Source of the DNA: Planctomycetaceae bacterium UBA6894
Lineage (GTDB): Bacteria; Planctomycetota; Planctomycetia; Gemmatales; Gemmataceae
Assembly: GCA_002451275.1 (NCBI GenBank)
Contig: DKBS01000206.1
Location: 799 to 13,059, forward strand
Direction: 5' to 3'
Length of the DNA stretch: 12,261 bases
In this document: piece by piece, positions 6,885 to 12,261 of the stretch
How positions within the stretch are numbered: the stretch's first letter is position 1
Layout: each line of letters opens with the position of its first letter
Translations under genes and position numbers: made by a program
Notes under the pieces: model-generated
Seen by the model: only the letters and a program-made list of their open reading frames with translations
Told to the model about the DNA's origin: nothing
Databases searched by the model: none

Positions 6885-7352
6885 CTAGTGCGCCAGGGTC
6901 TTGAGCTTGTTGGCCCCCTTGGGCTTGTCGGAACCCTGCTGCAAGCGCGACAGCAACACCGAGCACGGGGCTTGGGAGAGGACCGTGCGGGCCACATGGC
7001 CCATGGATTCGCCCTCGATGTAGGAACGGCCATGGGTGCCCATGACGATCACATCGGCGCCCATCTCGTCGGCCAGGCGCATGATCTCCTCCGCCGCCTC
7101 GCCTTCCAGCAGGACATGGCGGATCTCGATGCCGTCATCCACCGGGCGGATCTGCTCGAGCTGGGACTTCCAGTGCTTCCGTTCGGACGCCATCAGGTCC
7201 GGCTTGCGACGGATGGAGGGATCAGGCTGGAAAACATGCGCGATAGTCAGGCTGGCCTGGTGGCAGGAGGCCAGTTGGACCGCATGAAAATAAGCTTGGG
7301 TGCAATGGGGTGAAAAATCGGTCGCGTACAAAACCTTCGAAATGCGCAACAT
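6885..7352 (-). CDS. Universal stress protein (UspA family)
   Basis: 155 residues, a single Usp domain. The start ISKVLYATDFSPH (4-16) holds Asp12, the conserved acidic residue near the adenine in ATP-binding members. VIVMGTHGRSYIEGESMGHVARTVLSQAPCSVLL (101-134) is the signature helix-loop. The ATP motif is G-x2-G-x9-G-(S/T); here Gly105, Gly108 and Gly118 are present, but His119 stands where Ser or Thr is expected, so nucleotide binding may be altered. These proteins act in the cytoplasm during starvation, oxygen limitation or other stress, with varied roles. The polar C-terminus (136-155) has no known motif. I chose the ATG at 7352 because GAGAGG lies 7 bases upstream and homology begins there. 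The frame is open back to 7550, but that part is AT-rich with no family likeness and contains the putative promoter. Confidence 0.93.
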   Translation of the reverse strand: MLRISKVLYATDFSPHCTQAYFHAVQLASCHQASLTIAHVFQPDPSIRRKPDLMASERKHWKSQLEQIRPVDDGIEIRHVLLEGEAAEEIMRLADEMGADVIVMGTHGRSYIEGESMGHVARTVLSQAPCSVLLSRLQQGSDKPKGANKLKTLAH

Positions 7353-7359
7353 CCTTGTT

Positions 7360-7365
7360 CCTCTC
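7360..7365 (-). promoter_or_regulatory. Ribosome binding site GAGAGG of the stress-protein gene
   Basis: GAGAGG on the minus strand is followed by 7 bases and then ATG at 7352-7350. It decides this start over the far upstream in-frame ATG at 7550. Confidence 0.65.
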
Positions 7366-7471
7366 AGCGGGACTATGGAGGACCTTTGTCCAGGGACCGG
7401 GCCAAAAACGGTAAAGCCACCTTTGGTCCTTATCGGGAACCACCCTTGGCCAAAACCCAGTTCACGGATGT

Positions 7472-7501
7472 AGTCTAGGACAAAAAAATCGCCAAAATCA
7501 A
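7472..7501 (-). promoter_or_regulatory. Candidate promoter for the stress-protein gene
   Basis: In the 205-base gap between the oxidoreductase and stress-protein genes, the minus strand shows TTGATT (7496-7501), an 18-base spacer with a T-run, and TAGACT (7472-7477). The hexamers match the sigma-70 consensus at four of six positions each, and the surroundings are strikingly AT-rich for this window. The predicted leader is about 115 bases. Nearer the start, the leader holds two similar words, GGACCAAAGGT and GGACAAAGGT, that might be regulator sites. Both readings are tentative. Confidence 0.35.
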
Positions 7502-7557
7502 ACGAAAGCTTACTTTTTCTTAATTTACAGCCGAATTGACCAAAACTCACGAAATCT

Positions 7558-8658
7558 TCAGATCCTGGATTGGTCCACGCCGGGTCGGATCAACCGGCCT
7601 TCCCGGGCGGATTGGTAGATGGCCTCGATCAGTTCCACCGACCGGCGACCTTCGCGGCCATCGACCAGGGGTTTGCCGTTGCTGCCCAGGGCCCGAACGA
7701 AATCCGCCAGTTGGCGGGCGTGGGGTTGGTGGGAAATGGCCGCCGGATCGCTGGAGCCGCCGGAGGCTCCGGTCTTTTTGGCGAAGCGCTCGCGGATCTC
7801 GACATCCCGCTCGTTTTCCTGCAGGAACTCCCAGCGGACCAGGTCGTCCTGCTCCACGACGACGGTGCCCTTGTCGCCGTGCACAGCCAGGGTGCGGGGA
7901 AGGCCGGGCCAGACGCTGGTGGCGGCGTGGATCACGCCCAGTGCTCCGGAACGGAAGCGGAGGGCCGCCACGGCGGTGTCCTCCACCTCGATGCGCTCAT
8001 GGGCGAGGATGCCGGTAAAGGCGCAGACGCTGTCCACCGGGCCCATCATCCACAGCAGCAGGTCCACCACATGGATGGCCTGGTTCATCAGCGCACCACC
8101 GCCGTCGAGCGCCTGGGTGCCCTTCCAGCCGCCGTTGTCGTAGTACTCCTGGCTGCGCCACCACTTGCAGGCGGCCTCGGCCAGGGTGATGCGGCCGAAG
8201 CGGCCGGCATCGACCGCTATTTTCAGTTCGCGGTTGGCATCGCCGAAGCGGGCCCCGAAGATGGTGGCCAGCTTCACCCCGTGCCTTTGGCAGGCCTCGA
8301 TGATCTTGTCGCAGCGGGCGGCTGTGATCTCTAGGGGCTTCTCCACCACCACGTGCTTTCCAGCCTGGGCGGCGCGGAGCGCCGGATCGAGATGGGCGCC
8401 GCTCGGGGTGGTGATGATGACCGCGTCCACCTCCGGACGGGCAAGGGCCTCGTCGAGGCTGGCGGTGGCGAAGACCTCCGGACCGGCGGGTTGCTTGTCG
8501 AGGAAGGCGCGGGCCTTAGCCTGGTCGCGGCTGACCGCGGCCACGAGTCGGGCACCGGGCACATCCGCCAGCGCCCGAGCGTGAAAACCGGCGATCATGC
8601 CGGTGCCGACCAACGCGAACCCGACAGGTTTGCCCGAGCCGGTGCTTTCCTCAGCCAT
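7558..8658 (-). CDS. Gfo/Idh/MocA family NAD(P)-dependent oxidoreductase
   Basis: 366 residues, normal length. The N-terminal Rossmann domain holds FALVGTGMIAGFHARAL (14-30), a GxGxxG-type dinucleotide loop. VDAVIITTPSGAHLDPALRAAQAGKHVVVEKPL (77-109) follows, with the catalytic-type Lys107 in EKP. The C-terminal domain shows GGWKGTQALDGGGALMNQAIHVVDLLLWMMG (176-206); Asp185 and His196 fall at the usual active-site positions of sugar and cyclitol dehydrogenases. Members oxidise or epimerise sugars, inositols and related compounds; the substrate here cannot be read from the sequence. No Tat signal is present, so it should be cytoplasmic, unlike many secreted planctomycete paralogues. The ATG at 8658 is preceded by AAAGGA 8 bases upstream. 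It follows pgsA by 45 bases and is likely co-transcribed with it. Confidence 0.93.
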   Translation of the reverse strand: MAEESTGSGKPVGFALVGTGMIAGFHARALADVPGARLVAAVSRDQAKARAFLDKQPAGPEVFATASLDEALARPEVDAVIITTPSGAHLDPALRAAQAGKHVVVEKPLEITAARCDKIIEACQRHGVKLATIFGARFGDANRELKIAVDAGRFGRITLAEAACKWWRSQEYYDNGGWKGTQALDGGGALMNQAIHVVDLLLWMMGPVDSVCAFTGILAHERIEVEDTAVAALRFRSGALGVIHAATSVWPGLPRTLAVHGDKGTVVVEQDDLVRWEFLQENERDVEIRERFAKKTGASGGSSDPAAISHQPHARQLADFVRALGSNGKPLVDGREGRRSVELIEAIYQSAREGRLIRPGVDQSRI

Positions 8659-8703
8659 CGCGCGTGGATCCTTTGAATCTGAAAGACCTGTTTATTCGTT
8701 TTT

Positions 8704-9360
8704 TCAAGCGCCCGTTGCGGCACGGCGCGCCAGCGCGATCTTCACCAGATAATGCAGCCCGCTTCCCAAGGTGGCCAGTGCCATGGCCCACATGAGAAGG
8801 TCGCGTGACTGGTTCCAGAGGGAGGTGGGCAGACCCCACCGCGACTCGCGGGGGCGGGCCTCCTCGGCCACCAGCGCCACGCAGATGGCCGCGCACTGCA
8901 GCACCATCTTCAGCTTGCCCGGCCAATCGGCTCCGAAGGCAACGCCCTTGCGCTCCATCATCTCGCGTACGCTGGTGATGATCAGCTCGCGCCCCACCAC
9001 CACCGCCACCATCCAAGGGGGCAGCCAGTTCTCCCCACGGGCGGCAGCCACCGGCAGCAGAAAAATAAACACGCCGCTGATGAGTACCTTGTCCACCAGC
9101 GGGTCGAGCATGCGGCCCAGGGGGCTGACCAGTCCCTGCAGGCGGGCCAGGTACCCGTCGAGCCAGTCGGTGAACGAAGCCACCAGCATGATCGCCAAAC
9201 CGGTCAGCCACCACTGGCACGCGATGGCCGCGCACAGGAAGACCGCCAACACCAACCGTAGTATGGTCAGCAGGTTGGGCAAATTCCAGGGCGAGACCTC
9301 GGCCTGCCCCTGGGAGGCAAGCCGGTTGAAGCCGTTGGAAGCAGCCATCGAATCAGTCAT
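8704..9360 (-). CDS. pgsA: CDP-diacylglycerol--glycerol-3-phosphate 3-phosphatidyltransferase
   Basis: 218 residues from the chosen start. The enzyme makes phosphatidylglycerol phosphate from CDP-diacylglycerol and glycerol 3-phosphate in the inner membrane. NLPNLLTILRLVLA (26-39) is the family's characteristic entry. The complete CDP-alcohol phosphotransferase motif is present: Asp65, Asp68-Gly69, Ala72-Arg73, Gly82, Asp86 and Asp90 in TDWLDGYLARLQGLVSPLGR and the residues after it. Hydrophobic segments lie near 34-62, 92-106, 116-130, 152-166 and 188-209. The loop at 166-186 (EEARPRESRW) is somewhat longer than usual. The start is uncertain. ATG at 9360 has GGCGGA three bases upstream; an in-frame ATG at 9411 would add 17 residues without family likeness and has no clear ribosome-binding site; ATG at 9348 is also possible. 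It lies downstream of rimO on the same strand, a pairing I recall from other bacteria. Confidence 0.93.
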   Translation of the reverse strand: MTDSMAASNGFNRLASQGQAEVSPWNLPNLLTILRLVLAVFLCAAIACQWWLTGLAIMLVASFTDWLDGYLARLQGLVSPLGRMLDPLVDKVLISGVFIFLLPVAAARGENWLPPWMVAVVVGRELIITSVREMMERKGVAFGADWPGKLKMVLQCAAICVALVAEEARPRESRWGLPTSLWNQSRDLLMWAMALATLGSGLHYLVKIALARRAATGA

Positions 9361-9473
9361 GGATCCGCCCGTTTGCCAGCCCTTGCCGCGCTTAAATGAG
9401 TCAGGTGCCATTCTGCTTCATTTTTGCGGATGCGTCACGTCTTTTCCGTTTCGATTCCGGAATCCAGCCCGTT

Positions 9474-10946
9474 TCACCCGTTCAGTTTGGCCGGCTTGGC
9501 GACCAGGTCGTACCCATCGGAGCCGGTCACCTCCACCCAGGCGAACTCGCCGGGCTCGAGGGACTTGGCCGCCTTGGACCTGGCGGGCGCCTTGATCCGC
9601 ACCACCGGGTCGATCTCGGCGGCGTCGGCGGCACTGCGGGCCAGCAGCCACCCGGGCATCTCGGGGTCAGGGCCATCGACAATGACCCGAATTTTTTTGC
9701 CCACCTGCGATTCGGCGTGGCGGAAGGCGACCGCCTGCTGGACCTCCATCAGGCGATCACGCCGGGCGGCCTTCACCTCCTCGGGCAGGTGCCCCTCCAG
9801 CCGGCTGGAGGGGGTGGTCTCCTCGTAGCTGTAGGGGAACACGCCCAGGCGCTCGATGCCGGCGTCGGCGACCCAGTTGCACAGCTCCTCGAACTCGGCC
9901 TCGGTCTCGCCCGGGAACCCGACCAGGAAGGTGGACCGCATGACCAGGCCAGGTATGCCGGCACGCAGGCGGCCGAGGATCTCGTCGGTGGCGGCACGGG
10001 TTGTCTTGCGGTTCATGCGCTTCAACACGCGGTCGTTGATGTGCTGCAGGGGCATGTCGATGTAGGGCAGGATGCGGCCGCCCTCACCCAGCACCCGCAC
10101 CAGGTCGTCGGTCACATAGGCGGGGTAGAGATAGTGCAGGCGGATCCACTCGATGCCATCCACCTCGCGCAGTTCGCGCAGCAGGCGTGCCAGGCTTGGC
10201 TCGCCGTAAATGTCGAGGCCGTACCAGGTGGTATCCTGGGCCACCACCATCAGTTCCTTCACGCCGTCAGCGGCCAGTTCCCGCGCCTCGCGGATGACCT
10301 CCTCCACCGGCTTGCTCACATGCTTGCCGCGCATCTGGGGGATGGCGCAGAAGGTGCAGAGACGGTCGCACCCTTCGGAGATCTTCAGATAGGCATAGTG
10401 TCTGGGGGTGGCCCGCAGCCGGGCGGTGTCATCCTGCGCTTTCACGGGTGCCGGGCGGAACAGGGTGCGCTGCTCGTCGGCCAGCTCCAGGCGCTTGCGT
10501 TTGCGGCCCGCGGCCATGACGCGGTCAAGCGACAGGCCCACCGCGGCGGTGATCTCCTCGCGACCGTGCACACCGACCACCTGGTCGAGTCCAGGCACCT
10601 GGTCGAACAGGGAGCCCTTGTCGCGCTCCGCCAGGCAACCGGCGGCCACCACCGCGCGGAGTTGGCCGCTTTCCTTCAGCTTCACCAGATCACGCAGCAC
10701 GCCCAGGCTTTCCTGGCGCGCCGGCTCGATGAAACCGCAAGTGTTCACCACCACCACATCGGCATCGGCTGCATCGGAAACGATCTGGTGGCCGGCCATG
10801 ACCAGCTTGCCCAGCATGCGCTCGGAATCGACGGTGTTCTTGGGGCAGCCCAGGCTGACAAACGCCAGACGGGCCCCCTCTGGCTGGACCGGTTCCTGGT
10901 CCACCTCATTCCGTCCCTTGGAGGTTTGGTTCTTTCCGCCCGCCAT
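9474..10946 (-). CDS. rimO: Ribosomal protein S12 (aspartate) methylthiotransferase RimO
   Basis: 490 residues. RimO adds a methylthio group to a conserved Asp of ribosomal protein S12, using S-adenosylmethionine and two iron-sulfur clusters. The N-terminal domain shows LAFVSLGCPKNTVDSERMLG (27-46), NTCGFI (68-73) and AAGCLAER (101-108), giving Cys34, Cys70 and Cys104 for the auxiliary cluster. The radical SAM domain has SEGCDRLCTFCAIPQMRGKH (190-209), with Cys193, Cys197 and Cys200. YIDMPLQHINDRVLKRMNR (295-313) and FLVGFPGET (340-348) follow. A C-terminal TRAM domain (about 412-486) would contact S12. SLGCPKNTVDSE and DMPLQH favour RimO over MiaB. The ATG at 10946 has GAAAGGA four bases upstream; an in-frame ATG at 11027 would add 27 residues without homology. 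The segment 455-465 (ARSKAAKSLEP) looks like a small insertion in the TRAM domain. Confidence 0.96.
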   Translation of the reverse strand: MAGGKNQTSKGRNEVDQEPVQPEGARLAFVSLGCPKNTVDSERMLGKLVMAGHQIVSDAADADVVVVNTCGFIEPARQESLGVLRDLVKLKESGQLRAVVAAGCLAERDKGSLFDQVPGLDQVVGVHGREEITAAVGLSLDRVMAAGRKRKRLELADEQRTLFRPAPVKAQDDTARLRATPRHYAYLKISEGCDRLCTFCAIPQMRGKHVSKPVEEVIREARELAADGVKELMVVAQDTTWYGLDIYGEPSLARLLRELREVDGIEWIRLHYLYPAYVTDDLVRVLGEGGRILPYIDMPLQHINDRVLKRMNRKTTRAATDEILGRLRAGIPGLVMRSTFLVGFPGETEAEFEELCNWVADAGIERLGVFPYSYEETTPSSRLEGHLPEEVKAARRDRLMEVQQAVAFRHAESQVGKKIRVIVDGPDPEMPGWLLARSAADAAEIDPVVRIKAPARSKAAKSLEPGEFAWVEVTGSDGYDLVAKPAKLNG

Positions 10947-10950
10947 GACA

Positions 10951-10957
10951 TCCTTTC
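10951..10957 (-). promoter_or_regulatory. Ribosome binding site GAAAGGA of rimO
   Basis: GAAAGGA on the minus strand is followed by four bases and then ATG at 10946-10944. The spacing is short but usable, and it favours this start over the in-frame ATG at 11027. Confidence 0.5.
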
Positions 10958-10999
10958 GCAGGAACCTGCAGAAGGCCCGCCCGCCATCATTCGTCAAGC

Positions 11000-11016
11000 A
11001 GATGCTATCTAGATGC
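11000..11016. repeat. Short direct repeat AGATGC-N5-AGATGC with an internal palindrome
   Basis: AGATGC occurs twice with an 11-base period, one helical turn, and the centre forms the palindrome ATCTAGAT (11007-11014). It lies about 55-70 bases upstream of the rimO start. A regulator site is conceivable; chance is also possible at this length. Confidence 0.3.
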
Positions 11017-11093
11017 CGACAAAACAACGCGCAGGGTCGAAAGCTTCATCGGACCGTCTTTCCACCATACCGGTCATGCCCTCAATCCCCAAC

Positions 11094-11107
11094 GGATGCA
11101 AGCATCC
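11094..11107. repeat. Perfect dyad GGATGC-AA-GCATCC
   Basis: Six-base arms surround a two-base centre. It could be a protein-binding site in the rimO-leuA region. It is not a terminator: no T-run follows on either strand. Confidence 0.3.
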
Positions 11108-11173
11108 ACAGGGCAGTTCCAGCCGCTCCCGGGTGCACAAAACCGCCCGGTTCCTTACAATAAGATTTGGTTA

Positions 11174-11187
11174 GTGACGGTTATCAC
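11174..11187. promoter_or_regulatory. CRP/FNR-family-like operator GTGA-N6-TCAC upstream of leuA
   Basis: GTGACGGTTATCAC has the arm sequence and 6-base spacing of the CRP consensus TGTGA-N6-TCACA, but lacks the outer T and A. The flanks GGTTA and GACCT extend the symmetry only partly. It starts about 111 bases ahead of leuA and 13 bases after a TACAAT hexamer. The assignment rests on shape alone. Confidence 0.25.
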
Positions 11188-11284
11188 GACCTACCAATCA
11201 GATGCCTGTCTCTCCAGCATCGGCTGGTTCGGCCTTTCGCCGTATCGCAGCCCGGAGCAGGACCATCCCGCGGATCTGAACACC

Positions 11285-12261
11285 ATGAGCGGCCAAGCTT
11301 CAGCGCACACAGGATCGGGCAGCGACCGGATCCTCATTTTTGACACCACCTTACGCGATGGCGAGCAATCCCCCGGCGCCAGCATGAACCTGGCCGAGAA
11401 GCTGCAGGTGGCCCATGCCCTGAAGGAACTGGGTGTCGACATCATCGAGGCGGGTTTCCCCATCGCCAGCCCGGGCGATTTCGAGGCGGTGCAGGCGATC
11501 GCCAAGGAAGTGATCGGCCCCACCATCTGCGGGCTGGCCCGCTGCAACCACGCCGACATCGACCGCGCCGGCGAGGCGCTGAAGGCCAACGCGAACAGCC
11601 GCATCCACGTGTTTTTGGCCACCAGCGCGATCCACCGCGAATTCAAGCTGAAGATGGCCAAGGACGAGATCATCAAGCGGGCGGTGGACGGCGTGAAGCG
11701 GGCCCTGACCCACGTGAAAGACGTGGAATTCTCGCCCGAGGACGCGGCGCGCACCGAACTCGACTTCCTCACCGACGTGGTGCAGGCGGTGGTGGACGCC
11801 GGGGCCCGCACCATCAACATCCCCGACACGGTGGGGTACGCGGTTCCCGAGCAGTACGCCTCCTGCATCGCCCACCTCCGCAAGCATGTGCGGGGCATCG
11901 AGAAGGTGGTGCTGAGCGTGCACTGCCACAACGACCTGGGTCTGGCCGTGGCCAACAGCCTAGCCGCCGTGCGGGAGGGTGCCCGGCAGATCGAGTGCAC
12001 CATCAACGGTCTGGGCGAGCGTGCCGGCAACTGCGCCCTGGAGGAGGTGGTGATGGCGCTGCGCACGCGCCATGACTACTACCAGCTCAACACCGGGATC
12101 CAGACCCGTCGGCTCTACGCCGCCAGCCGCCTGGTGAGCCATGTCACCGGCATCGCAGTGCAGCGCAACAAGGCGATCGTGGGGCAGAACGCCTTTGCGC
12201 ACGAGGCAGGCATCCACCAGGACGGCATGTTGAAGGAGCGTTCCACCTACGAGATCATGCG
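11285..12261 (+). CDS. leuA: 2-isopropylmalate synthase (N-terminal 325 residues, cut by window end)
   Basis: The frame is open from the ATG to the right edge. LeuA condenses acetyl-CoA with 2-ketoisovalerate, the first committed step of leucine synthesis. ILIFDTTLRDGEQSPGASM (16-34) is the catalytic opening, with metal ligand Asp20 and the Arg-Asp pair. EAGFPIASPGDFEAV (55-69), SPEDAARTE (150-158) and NIPDTVGYAVPEQY (178-191) are LeuA-type segments. SVHCHNDLGLAVANSLAAV (211-229) provides His213 and His215, and NGLGERAGNCALEEV (241-255) the ligand Asn249. GQNAFAHEAGIHQDGML (300-316) leads towards the missing linker and C-terminal leucine-sensing domain. The GEQSPG and HCHNDLGLA forms match LeuA rather than homocitrate or citramalate synthase, though paralogues are close. 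The ATG has only a weak GGAT upstream. Feedback by leucine is expected from the family but cannot be checked here. Confidence 0.95.
   Translation, partial: MSGQASAHTGSGSDRILIFDTTLRDGEQSPGASMNLAEKLQVAHALKELGVDIIEAGFPIASPGDFEAVQAIAKEVIGPTICGLARCNHADIDRAGEALKANANSRIHVFLATSAIHREFKLKMAKDEIIKRAVDGVKRALTHVKDVEFSPEDAARTELDFLTDVVQAVVDAGARTINIPDTVGYAVPEQYASCIAHLRKHVRGIEKVVLSVHCHNDLGLAVANSLAAVREGARQIECTINGLGERAGNCALEEVVMALRTRHDYYQLNTGIQTRRLYAASRLVSHVTGIAVQRNKAIVGQNAFAHEAGIHQDGMLKERSTYEIM

Larger units (their letters stand above)
10947..11284. other. Divergent intergenic region between rimO and leuA (338 bases)
   Basis: This is the longest gene-free stretch of the window and must hold the promoters for both rimO and leuA. 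I see no RNA gene, no T-box-like or other recognisable leader, and no tract of Leu codons. It contains the direct repeat at 11000-11016, the dyad at 11094-11107 and the CRP-like dyad at 11174-11187. TACAAT just before the last of these (11156-11161, plus strand) could be a -10 box for leuA, but no matching -35 box is visible. Confidence 0.5.

Noticed and set aside
7353..7550. N-terminal extension of the stress protein by 66 residues
   Set aside because: AT-rich, no family likeness, and the strong ribosome-binding site sits at the ATG at 7352. The stretch looks like promoter and leader DNA.
9456..9470. Palindrome GATTCCGGAATC just before the rimO stop region
   Set aside because: A 12-base palindrome with no loop or T-run, in a short intergenic gap. 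It may be chance; I cannot tie it to termination or regulation.
10990..11000. TTGACG on the minus strand, considered as a -35 box for rimO
   Set aside because: No acceptable -10 hexamer occurs 16-18 bases downstream, where the sequence is very GC-rich.
9396..11012. Open frame of 538 codons on the plus strand
   Set aside because: It is the complementary shadow of rimO, which has all its cluster cysteines and motifs. The antisense product is Gln/His/Gly-rich and matches nothing.
11202..11279. 25-codon open frame ending 5 bases before leuA, considered as a leader peptide for leucine attenuation
   Set aside because: It has no Leu codons and no ribosome-binding site, and I could not form a terminator hairpin after it.
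11191..12066. Open frame of 291 codons on the minus strand
   Set aside because: It runs antisense through leuA, whose catalytic motifs are intact, and its product is a Ser/Arg-rich shadow.

Overview
The window is a GC-rich, gene-dense stretch of bacterial chromosome carrying ten genes, mostly housekeeping. I see no rRNA, tRNA, CRISPR array, insertion sequence or phage gene. The best guess at the organism is a member of the Planctomycetota. The main reason is the gene at 307-966, which matches the HYExAFE family that I know from that phylum. The PurN sequence style and the large membrane-TPR protein of unknown function fit as well. This is inference from protein style, not a database result.

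Left block (1-6071, all on the minus strand). A large multi-pass membrane protein with TPR repeats (3576-6071) comes first in the direction of transcription. A gap of 167 bases follows, with a candidate extended -10 promoter. Then comes a tight four-gene run: an M50/site-2-type membrane metalloprotease (2377-3408), histidyl-tRNA synthetase hisS (982-2316), a HYExAFE protein with the key residues of a PD-(D/E)XK nuclease fold (307-966), and the N-terminal part of a sugar phosphate isomerase/epimerase-like protein that leaves the window (1-310). Spacings of 60, 15 and -4 bases suggest one transcript.

Middle (6072-7557). purN (6240-6878, plus strand) encodes the third step of de novo purine synthesis and diverges from the TPR gene. 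It converges with a universal stress protein gene (6885-7352, minus strand) with only 6 bases between the stop codons. An AT-rich gap upstream of the stress gene holds a plausible promoter.

Right block (7558-12261). rimO (9474-10946), pgsA (8704-9360) and a Gfo/Idh/MocA-type oxidoreductase gene (7558-8658) run leftward in that order. They encode S12 methylthiolation, phosphatidylglycerolphosphate synthesis and probably a sugar or cyclitol dehydrogenase. A 338-base intergenic region separates rimO from the divergent leuA (11285 onward, cut by the window end). That region holds several small dyads and repeats, one of them shaped like a CRP-family operator.

No complete, previously undescribed system is evident. 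The items most worth following up are the nuclease-like HYExAFE protein in its hisS operon, the eukaryote/archaea-like character of HisRS, the orphan membrane-TPR protein, and the altered nucleotide-binding loop of the stress protein.
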